In this document: positions 1-6,627 of the stretch, piece by piece
Layout of the letters: each line of letters opens with the position of its first letter
Position numbering within the stretch: the stretch's first letter is position 1
Origin: JAQIBY01 sp034721855
GTDB taxonomy: Bacteria > Bacteroidota > Bacteroidia > Bacteroidales > ML635J-15
Direction: 5' to 3'
Assembly (NCBI GenBank): GCA_034721855.1
Contig: JAYENB010000166.1
Span: forward strand, 1 to 14,119
DNA: 14,119 nt
Made by a program: the position numbers and the translations under genes
Notes under the pieces: model-generated
The model's input: only the letters and a program-made list of their open reading frames with translations
What the model was told of the DNA's origin: nothing
The model's database searches: none

Positions 1-79
1 GCAAGCGTTACCGGTGCTGCTCATGATCACAGCAGTGGGAAGATTGCCAATTATTCCCGAGGAATTTGATATGTAATTT

Positions 80-436
80 TTGCAAGAAAATCCAAGAGTG
101 ACGGATGATAATCATAAACGAATAATTACGCCACGTTTTTATTTTCAAAAGAAAACAATCTCCCCTTATATCGGATTTCGAATCGGAGCATTGATTAACA
201 AGCCTTATTCTGACCCTAATATTTATACAGGTACTACAGAAGAAGAGAGTACTACCTATGATTTTCTTGGTGGACTGGCTTTTGGCGGGGAGTATTTTCT
301 GGCAGATCATTTTAGCTTTGGAGTAGAATTGCAGGCCAATATGACCAAATCTGACCCTGAATCTGATCGGTTTGGAAATCCGGGTAAAATAAATGTCAAT
401 ACTGGTACAATGCTTATCGCTACGGTTTATTTTTAA
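80..436 (+). pseudogene. 3' fragment of an outer-membrane beta-barrel protein gene, 5' end missing or broken
   Basis: This is about 118 codons of a small outer-membrane barrel. It has alternating strands rich in aromatic residues and glycine (RFYFQKK, SPYIGFRIGAL, FLGGLAFGGEYFLADHFSFGVELQ) and ends in the aromatic C-terminus VYF, as BamA-inserted barrels do. There is no signal peptide and no in-frame ATG before the barrel strands. The only possible start is TTG at 80, and an in-frame TAA lies just upstream at 74-76. The open frame before that stop (2-73) does not resemble barrel or signal sequence. Typical Bacteroidota barrels of this kind are about 180-230 residues, so at least a third is missing. 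I read it as a decayed or frameshifted gene, or as the tail of a gene with a sequencing error. A very short TTG-started protein is possible but unlikely, since it could not be exported. The barrel assignment is by pattern only and no specific family was recognised. Confidence 0.5.
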
Positions 437-572
437 AATACGGATTCTAAGACCCGGCTTTCAGTAATCAGCATAAAAAAATCATTAATGACAAAGCAAC
501 GGGTGTTGATGATTAAGGCATGTTTTTGAGAGGAAGTTTTTTGGATAATTGATGTAGAAAATATTATTTATT

Positions 573-600
573 TTTGTTAAATAAAAAAAAATTAATTTTG
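573..600 (+). promoter_or_regulatory. Bacteroidota-type promoter for the M49-like gene
   Basis: TAATTTTG at 593-600 matches the TAnnTTTG -7 element. A TTTG at 573-576 could serve as the -33 element, with a somewhat short 16-bp spacer. Transcription would start near 605, leaving an AT-rich leader of about 70 nt before the ATG at 678. Confidence 0.4.
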
Positions 601-677
601 AGTTGATTAATTCAATATTTTTTTGTTACTTTAAATTTTGTATTAAATATAATTTGTTATTTAAAAACTTAGATATT

Positions 678-2327
678 ATGAAAAAGATTACTTATGTTTT
701 GATCGTTGCCTTTTTATCTACATCTTTTACATTTATTCATCATGATGGTGATGAAGAACAGAATGCTACAAACAAGAACATTGATGTGGAAAAGCGCCTG
801 CAGGATTATGCAACAGTTAAATTAACTGTAGATTTAGAAAATTTTACCTACGAGCAAAAGAAAATGCTTGGCATTTTGATTGATGTGGCAGACATCATGG
901 ATGAAATTTTCTGGATGCAATCTGTTGCCCCAAAAGATGAATTTTTATCCAAAATTGAGGATGAAGCCACTAAAACTTATGCTGAAATTAATTACGGGCC
1001 ATGGGATAGAAGTCATGGCAATGAACCTTTTGTTGATGGTTATGGAGAAAAACCACCGGGAGCACAATTTTATCCTGATGACATCACCAAAAAAGAATTT
1101 AATAACTGGAACAATAAAAATAAATATTCCTGGTACACAATGGTTCGAAGGGATACTGACGGGGAATTGATGAATGTATGGTACCATGAATATTTTGAAA
1201 CGAAAATTAATGAGGCTGCAGCTCTTTTAGAAACTGCTGCAAAAATGGCAGAAAATCCATGGTTCAAAAAGTACTTGAATTACCGAGCTGAAGCCTTCCG
1301 AACTGATGAATATCTGAGCAGTGACCTTGCATGGTTGAACTTGAAAGACAACGAAATTGATTTCATGGTTGGGCCGATAGCGCTTTTTGAAGATAAATTT
1401 ATGGGATATCGTGCAGCCCATTCAGCCCAATTGTTAATCAAAGACATTGAATGGAGTAAAAAACTTACCCATTTTGGCGATTTAATGCCTGAATTGCAGG
1501 CTACTTTACCGGTCCCCGATAAATACAAAGCAAAAAAAGTACATTCCCAATTATATACCGTATATAATACTATTTATTCTGCCGGTAGTTGCAATGCCGG
1601 TAGCAAATACATTTCAATAAACCTTATGCATGATTTGAAGATACAGGGCGTAGGAGCCAGCAGACAATTGCTGTTGAAAAATATAATAGAAGCCAAATTT
1701 GATAAAGCTATGGTGCCAATGAGTGAAATGCTTATTGCAGAGGAACAGCAGGAGAACATTTCTTTTGATGCGTTTTTTGAAAACTTAGTTTTCTATGAAA
1801 TGGCCTGGGATTTGGGGATAAAACAAACAATTACTGGTGAAGGAAGCGTCAGAGATGTGTTGAAGGAAACCTTTGGTACCATTGAGGGTGCCAAAACAGA
1901 TATTACTAGTTTATACCTGATAACCAAGCTTCACGAAATGGGAGAATTTCCTGAGTCTGATTTAAAAGACAATTATGTGACTTTTGTTGCTAACATTTTG
2001 CGTTCGATTAGATATGGATATGGGATTCCCATCCCTCAAGGAAAATCCAGTATGCTGGAATTTAACCACCTCAAAGAAAACGGCGCAATTGAACGTACTG
2101 CTAACGGTAAATATAAAATCAATTTTGAAATAATGAAGCAAGTGGTTTCTGATTTTTGTGGGATTTTGATAAAAACTGAGGGTCATGGTAATTATGAACA
2201 TGCCAAACTTATTGTTAAGCAAGCCAAAGTGGGTGATACCCTTGGAGATGATATTGAAAGAGTAAATAATGCCGGTATCCCAAAAGATGTTGTTTTTGAA
2301 CAGGGAAGGGAAGTACTTGGTCTCTAG
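678..2327 (+). CDS. Secreted peptidase M49 (dipeptidyl-peptidase III)-like protein, probable catalytically inactive homologue
   Basis: This is a 549-residue protein. The start is set at 678 because MKKITYVLIVAFLSTSFTF there is a typical signal peptide; upstream in-frame codons from 603 lie beside the promoter and encode an unlikely extension. No lipobox Cys is visible. The body (about 35-549) resembles the Bacteroidota branch of family M49, zinc exopeptidases: the stretches LLLKNIIEAKFDKAMVPMSE (331-350) and FDAFFENLVFYEMAWDLG (363-380) occupy the family's core. There the family normally has HExxHGLG followed by EE(A/C)KAD. Here the residues are Y373-E374-M-A-W377-D378-L-G and E403-G404-A-K-T-D408. 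Thus both zinc His and the zinc-binding Glu are replaced, while the catalytic Glu374 remains. The reading frame is intact over its full length, which argues for a maintained pseudoenzyme rather than a dying gene. It is monocistronic, with repeats on the downstream side. The family assignment is from memory of motifs and is moderately firm. Ligand, substrate and role are unknown. Confidence 0.75.
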   Translation: MKKITYVLIVAFLSTSFTFIHHDGDEEQNATNKNIDVEKRLQDYATVKLTVDLENFTYEQKKMLGILIDVADIMDEIFWMQSVAPKDEFLSKIEDEATKTYAEINYGPWDRSHGNEPFVDGYGEKPPGAQFYPDDITKKEFNNWNNKNKYSWYTMVRRDTDGELMNVWYHEYFETKINEAAALLETAAKMAENPWFKKYLNYRAEAFRTDEYLSSDLAWLNLKDNEIDFMVGPIALFEDKFMGYRAAHSAQLLIKDIEWSKKLTHFGDLMPELQATLPVPDKYKAKKVHSQLYTVYNTIYSAGSCNAGSKYISINLMHDLKIQGVGASRQLLLKNIIEAKFDKAMVPMSEMLIAEEQQENISFDAFFENLVFYEMAWDLGIKQTITGEGSVRDVLKETFGTIEGAKTDITSLYLITKLHEMGEFPESDLKDNYVTFVANILRSIRYGYGIPIPQGKSSMLEFNHLKENGAIERTANGKYKINFEIMKQVVSDFCGILIKTEGHGNYEHAKLIVKQAKVGDTLGDDIERVNNAGIPKDVVFEQGREVLGL

Positions 2328-2330
2328 GTG

Positions 2331-2372
2331 TTTTAGGTTTGAAGGTTTGAAGGTTGAAGGTTTGAGGTTGGA
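2331..2372 (+). repeat. G-rich short degenerate tandem repeat (GGTTTGA units)
   Basis: Directly after the M49-like stop codon come four to five imperfect copies of a 7-8 bp unit, GGTTTGA(A), with variants GGTTGAA and GGTTTGAG. The DNA is low complexity and non-coding. Similar GT/AG-rich strings occur at 8495-8524 and 12732-12763 in this window. Confidence 0.6.
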
Positions 2373-2386
2373 TATTTTTATGATTT

Positions 2387-2750
2387 GGGCGCCCGGGCGG
2401 CCTTCGGTTTCAAGCAGCCTCAGCAATACACGGAAAAAATATGTTGCAGCAGGAGCTTGCGCTGGTCGCTCTGCTGCTGCCATTTTTCCTGTGCATTCCT
2501 TTCGGCTGGCTTTACACCTGCGTCCTGGCGCTGAAAATAATCAATCGTTTAAAACTGATTTTGTTTGTATGCAGCGATTCTTTGCGGCAGGACGGAGCCG
2601 TAAAGCCTGCCCGCAGTGAGGCGTTGCTGGTGCTGCTGTGGCAGAGCGACCGGATGGAAGCTCCTGTCCACAGGATGCAGCAGCCGCCGAAACAGGGCAG
2701 CTTGCAGGCGCAGGCCGGTAAGCTGACGGTGAGGAAGCTTAGCCGCCCTG
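2387..2750. repeat. GC-rich imperfect palindrome (~360 bp), candidate dispersed non-coding element or structured RNA
   Basis: Base composition jumps from AT-rich to strongly GC-rich at GGGCGCCCGGGCGG (2387-2400) and returns near 2750. The two halves are imperfect inverted repeats about a common centre near 2557. Segments 2464-2474 and 2641-2651 (GGTCGCTCTGC and its complement) pair perfectly. Segments 2504-2530 and 2585-2611 match at 22 of 27 positions. CAGGAGCTT at 2450-2458 pairs with AAGCTCCTG at 2658-2666. A local hairpin (2584-2591 with 2606-2614, enclosing ACGGAGCCGT) could form instead of the inner pairing. Several overlapping open frames exist on both strands, but none has a recognisable domain, a consistent start or any similarity to known proteins that I can see, so I regard them as by-products of GC content. 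The element shares a core motif with the one at 13959-14064. Its nature (MITE-like repeat, structured RNA, recombination target) is not determined; the boundaries are approximate. Confidence 0.7.
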
Positions 2751-2816
2751 AATATCATTCATTGTAAATGCTAACAAGGATTGGTTAATAAATTAATGAT
2801 TGTTTTGTTGGTGTTC

Positions 2817-2902
2817 ACCCACCTGTCAGGTCTTCCATTATTACAATTGTGGAAGAATGATTATGTTGCAGCTATTAATTATTGACGACCTGACAGGTGG
2901 GT
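2817..2902. repeat. Inverted repeat with 16-bp perfect arms (ACCTGTCAGGT family), possible hairpin or terminator
   Basis: ACCCACCTGTCAGGTC at 2817-2832 is the exact reverse complement of 2887-2902, with 54 bp between. Each arm also contains the near-palindrome ACCTG-T-CAGGT. Inside the left part, CTTCCA (2832-2837) and TGGAAG (2850-2855) form a second small stem. The right arm plus six inner bases (2881-2902, 22 bp) recurs in reverse orientation at 14088-14109, so this is a dispersed repeat and not only a local hairpin. There is no T-run directly after the stem, so a classical terminator role is doubtful. Confidence 0.8.
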
Positions 2903-3021
2903 ATTATTCGAGAATAAAAACCAGCGGGGGTTTGCCCAAATAAAAAAAGCAACAATTCGTTTAGTAAAATAACAGCGAATTAGTTAAAAGTAACATGTGT
3001 TGGTTGAAAAAATCTATTATA

Positions 3022-3056
3022 TTTGATTTAAGTGACAAAAGCAATGTTTATCTTTG
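3022..3056 (+). promoter_or_regulatory. Bacteroidota-type promoter for the GH3 operon
   Basis: TATCTTTG at 3049-3056 is a perfect TAnnTTTG -7 element. TTTG at 3022-3025 is a fitting -33 element, with a 23-bp spacer. Transcription should start around 3061-3063, giving a leader of only about 10 nt before the ATG at 3072 and leaving almost no room for a ribosome-binding site. Confidence 0.65.
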
Positions 3057-3071
3057 TTTAGATAAGCATTT

Positions 3072-6053
3072 ATGAAAAAAAGTATGTTGCATATAGGATT
3101 GATTTTGACGTTACTGATTACATTTACCGGAGGCATAGACCCTCTGGAAGGCAATCGTGAAGATGTGTTTGAAGCTCATTCACCTCCGTTTTTGTTGACC
3201 GACACCGTTTTTATTGATTCCATTATCAACAATATGACAGTGGAGGAAAAAATCGGGCAGTTGTTGATGGTGGCAGCGTATTCAAATAAAGACCAAAAAC
3301 ATGAAGATTACATTGAGTATCTTGTCAAAGAGAAAAACATCGGTGGATTGATTTTTATGCAGGGTGGCCCGCAAAGGCAGGCCAAACTGATAAAACGTTA
3401 TCAACAAGCTGCCAATGTTCCTTTAATGCTGGCTATGGATGCTGAATGGGGTCCATCCATGCGACTGGATTCAACCATTTTATATCCCAGGCAAATGATG
3501 CTTGGTGCTGTTCAGAATGATGATCTGATTTATCAGGCAGGAGCAGAATATGCCCGGCAATTAAAAAACCTGGGTATTCATATCAATTTTGCGCCGGTAG
3601 TGGATGTCAATGTCAATCCTGAAAACCCGGTTATCAATAGCCGTTCGTTTGGTGAAAACCCGGAAGATGTGGCACGCAAAGCGTATTATTATGCCAAAGG
3701 CATGCAGGACAATAAAGTGCTGGCAGTGGCCAAGCACTTTCCCGGCCATGGTGATACAGACAAAGATTCACATAAAACTTTGCCTACGGTGCCACATGAT
3801 TTGTCTCGCCTGGATTCTGTAGAGTTGTATCCATTCAGAAAATTGATAAATTCAGGCATAGGAGGCGTGATGGTGGCGCACTTGTATGTGCCGGAGCTGG
3901 ATCCAGAGCCTGGCAGAGCATCTACCCTGTCTCCACGCATTGTTACCGAATTGCTGAAGCATGACCTCGGATTTGAAGGCCTTGTTTTTACTGATGCGCT
4001 TAATATGAAAGCTGTTGCCGATTATTATGAACCGGGAGAGGTGGTTGTGGAAGCTTTTATGGCTGGGAATGATGTGTTGCTTTTTCCGTCGGATGTGCCC
4101 GGCGCTATCAAAAAAATGAAATTAGCTGTAGATGAGGGGCGCATTGATATCAATGACCTCAATAGCAGGGTCTCAAAAATCCTGGCTGCAAAGCAATGGA
4201 TGGGCATTTTACAGGATAGCCTCGCTTTTCCTGCATTGGATGTGCAGAATACCTTGTTAACTCCACAGGCTAAACTTGTACATCGTCGTATTGTGGAAAA
4301 TGCGGTAACCCTGGTGGATATGAAAGATAGCATTTTACCTGTAAAACACATTGAAGATCTACAAATGGCGTCCCTTGATCTCGGATCATATCAAGCAGGT
4401 ACATTTCAGAAACGTTTGAAGTCTTATGCCAATGTGCCGGCTTATGTGTTTCGAAAAGATGCTGTGAATTTTGGTAAAACCGGATTGATAGATAAGCTTG
4501 CAAATAATGATCTTGTTTTTGTGGCTGTAACAGAAACCAACAGAATACCCTCCCGTAATTTTGGTTTTAGCAACGAGGAAATGGATGTGATACGACGCCT
4601 GAGCAAAAAAACAAAAGTGGTACTCTGTTTTTTTGGTAATCCCTATGCCCTGCGTGATTTTAATGGCTTGATAGACATTGATGCGCTGGTTGTTGCATAC
4701 AACGACAGGGAGATAACACAGGATGTAACTGCTCAAATGGTATATGGGGGATTGCCTTTCAAGGGTCGTTTGCCGGTAAGCATCAACCTGGATTACCAGG
4801 CCGGAACCGGAATTGATGCTGAATCACATAGGCTGGCTTATACAGATATCCCCGAGCAGGTAGGGATAAATTCTGCCATGTTGGACAAAGTAGATTCGTT
4901 GCTGCAGGAGGCAATTCATAAAAAAGCCACACCAGGGGCACAAGTGTTGGTAGCGCGTCACGGTACGGTTTTTTTCCATGAAGCTTATGGTTATCATACC
5001 TACCAAAAACAACATCCGGTTAGGTTAACGGATATTTATGATTTGGCCTCGGTAACCAAAATCGTGGCAACCACTGCATCTTTAATGTATTTGTATGATA
5101 GGGATGAATTCAGGCTTAATGACAGCCTGGTTAAACATCTTCCATGGCTTGCCGGGACAAATAAAGCACAATTGGTAATTAAGGATATCCTTACCCATCA
5201 GGCAAGATTGCGACCCTGGATCCCTTTTTACATACATACCATAAAACCGGAAGTAATTGCTGATTATTATTCCCAAAAAATGACAAAACATTTTGATGTT
5301 CAGGTGGCTGAAAATTTATTTGCCCTGCATGGCATCAGGGATAGTATCATTAAACAAATTGTGGAATCGGATCTTAGGTGCCGGAAAGCCTATAAATACT
5401 CAGACCTCGGTTTTTATCTGATGCGGGAATTCATTGAAGACAAAACAGGATGTGCGTTAAACCGTTTTGTAGATAGTGTTTTTTACAAGCCTTTGGGCGC
5501 CGTTACCTTGGGATATCATCCGTTGGAAAAATTTCCGGCCAGTAACATCGTGCCCACGGAAAATGACAAAAGGTTTAGGAAACAATTGTTGCATGGATAT
5601 GTGCATGACCAGGGAGCGGCTATGCTTGGCGGAGTGTCGGGGCATGCCGGGGTGTTTTCCAATGCCAACGACCTGGCGAAAATCATGCAGATGTTTTTGA
5701 ATAAAGGAGCATATGGAGGAAAACAGTATTTTCATCCTGAAACATTACAAATGTTCAGCAGCCCTTTGCGCAATCCATCTCAAAACAGGAGGGGGCTGGG
5801 GTTTGATAAACCGGTGATTGATGAAGATGATACCGGTCCGGTATGTAATTCTGCTTCTCCAGAAAGTTTTGGCCATTCCGGATTCACCGGTATCCTTGCC
5901 TGGGTTGACCCTGAAACAGATTTGTTGTATGTGTTTTTATCAAACCGTGTGTGTCCTGACATGGACAATAAAAAATTACTGGATATGGATATTAGAACCA
6001 ACGTTCAGGAAGTTTTTTATAAAGCGATCATGGATAAACCCCTTTGCCAATGA
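3072..6053 (+). CDS. Glycoside hydrolase family 3 (NagZ-type beta-N-acetylglucosaminidase) fused to a beta-lactamase-like serine hydrolase
   Basis: This is a 993-residue exported two-enzyme protein. Residues 1-20 form a signal peptide (MKKSMLHIGLILTLLITFTG). The GH3 barrel covers about 45-380. KHFPGHGDTDKDSH at 221-234 is the N-acetylglucosaminidase (NagZ-type) loop carrying the His/Asp general acid pair, and D308 in VFTDALNM is the expected nucleophile. Residues about 400-580 look like the GH3 C-terminal alpha/beta sandwich. Residues about 590-985 form a class C beta-lactamase/DD-peptidase-like fold: S660-V-T-K663 (SxxK nucleophile), Y776-S-D (YxN-like, with Asp for Asn) and H935-S-G (K/H-T/S-G box). 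The first domain would cleave terminal GlcNAc from muropeptides or chitooligosaccharides. The second may hydrolyse an ester, amide or peptide, but its substrate cannot be read from sequence. This fusion, at about 1000 residues, is a common Bacteroidota architecture. It is the first gene of a four-gene operon, and its stop overlaps the next start by ATGA (6050-6053). Confidence 0.93.
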   Translation: MKKSMLHIGLILTLLITFTGGIDPLEGNREDVFEAHSPPFLLTDTVFIDSIINNMTVEEKIGQLLMVAAYSNKDQKHEDYIEYLVKEKNIGGLIFMQGGPQRQAKLIKRYQQAANVPLMLAMDAEWGPSMRLDSTILYPRQMMLGAVQNDDLIYQAGAEYARQLKNLGIHINFAPVVDVNVNPENPVINSRSFGENPEDVARKAYYYAKGMQDNKVLAVAKHFPGHGDTDKDSHKTLPTVPHDLSRLDSVELYPFRKLINSGIGGVMVAHLYVPELDPEPGRASTLSPRIVTELLKHDLGFEGLVFTDALNMKAVADYYEPGEVVVEAFMAGNDVLLFPSDVPGAIKKMKLAVDEGRIDINDLNSRVSKILAAKQWMGILQDSLAFPALDVQNTLLTPQAKLVHRRIVENAVTLVDMKDSILPVKHIEDLQMASLDLGSYQAGTFQKRLKSYANVPAYVFRKDAVNFGKTGLIDKLANNDLVFVAVTETNRIPSRNFGFSNEEMDVIRRLSKKTKVVLCFFGNPYALRDFNGLIDIDALVVAYNDREITQDVTAQMVYGGLPFKGRLPVSINLDYQAGTGIDAESHRLAYTDIPEQVGINSAMLDKVDSLLQEAIHKKATPGAQVLVARHGTVFFHEAYGYHTYQKQHPVRLTDIYDLASVTKIVATTASLMYLYDRDEFRLNDSLVKHLPWLAGTNKAQLVIKDILTHQARLRPWIPFYIHTIKPEVIADYYSQKMTKHFDVQVAENLFALHGIRDSIIKQIVESDLRCRKAYKYSDLGFYLMREFIEDKTGCALNRFVDSVFYKPLGAVTLGYHPLEKFPASNIVPTENDKRFRKQLLHGYVHDQGAAMLGGVSGHAGVFSNANDLAKIMQMFLNKGAYGGKQYFHPETLQMFSSPLRNPSQNRRGLGFDKPVIDEDDTGPVCNSASPESFGHSGFTGILAWVDPETDLLYVFLSNRVCPDMDNKKLLDMDIRTNVQEVFYKAIMDKPLCQ

Positions 6054-6616
6054 AAAAGTGGATAGCAGGCATATTGTTTGTTGTGGCTGTAGCCGGAACG
6101 GTTTCGGCACAATATTCACTTGAGAAACCAAAACCGGGTTTTAGGGAACGGTTGTATTTTGGTGGCGGGCTGGGATTGTCGTTTGGTAACGTTACCATGG
6201 TTGATGTTTCACCCCGGGTAAGTTATATGATTCATCCCCGTTGGTATGCCGGCGTTGGTGGTAATTACTTTTACTATAAGAATAAATTGTATGATTTTCA
6301 TACCCACATGTATGGGGCCAGTTTGTTTTCCAATTTTACTGTGATACAGGATTTTAGTAATATCCTGCCTGTTGGAAAAAATGCAGGTGCTTTGTTGATA
6401 CACGCAGAAACCAATTTTATCAATATGGCACCTGAAATGGACTATCTCAAACAACGGGATGAGCGTTTTTGGTTGTTTCAGCCCATGGCAGGTGTTGGAT
6501 TTAAAATACATGCTGTTGGAAGAAGTTATGCCCTGATTCTTATCATGTATAATTTCAATGAACAGTATTATTCACCGTCTCAAAATCCGGTCATTAATGT
6601 TAGCCTAATGTTTTAA
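6050..6616 (+). CDS. Small outer-membrane beta-barrel protein
   Basis: This is a 188-residue protein. The start is the ATG at 6050, which overlaps the upstream TGA as ATGA (translational coupling); a TTG six bases earlier would only add two residues before MKKW. Residues 1-20 form a signal peptide with the cleavage region TVSAQ. The remainder has amphipathic strands rich in Tyr, Phe and Gly (RLYFGGGLGLSFGNVT, PRWYAGVGGNYFYYKNKL, GALLIHAETNF, WLFQPMAGVGFKI) and ends in NVSLMF, the terminal aromatic residue used as a barrel-assembly signal. Size and pattern suggest an eight-stranded barrel like those annotated as outer-membrane or porin-family proteins in Bacteroidota. The function is unknown. 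Its place between an exported muropeptidase-like enzyme and an antiporter suggests an envelope role, which is inference. Confidence 0.8.
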   Translation: MKKWIAGILFVVAVAGTVSAQYSLEKPKPGFRERLYFGGGLGLSFGNVTMVDVSPRVSYMIHPRWYAGVGGNYFYYKNKLYDFHTHMYGASLFSNFTVIQDFSNILPVGKNAGALLIHAETNFINMAPEMDYLKQRDERFWLFQPMAGVGFKIHAVGRSYALILIMYNFNEQYYSPSQNPVINVSLMF

Positions 6617-6627
6617 AAAAAAAGCAA

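Noticed and set aside
1962..2483. Minus-strand open frame of 173 codons
   Set aside because: It runs antisense through the end of the M49-like gene and into the repeat region; its sequence (FKPSNLKP-type repeats) is a translation of the GGTTTGA spacer repeat.
2387..2750. Possible IS element, group II intron or retron in the GC-rich block
   Set aside because: There is no transposase or reverse transcriptase coding sequence, no terminal direct duplications were visible, and no intron domain V-like motif was found.
2441..2767. Open frame of 108 codons with a hydrophobic N-terminal stretch (LALVALLLPFFLCIPFGWLY)
   Set aside because: It lies within the GC-rich palindrome, where frames are open on both strands. 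The hydrophobicity reflects CTG/CTT-rich DNA, the C-terminal half looks like random sequence, and no family is recognisable.
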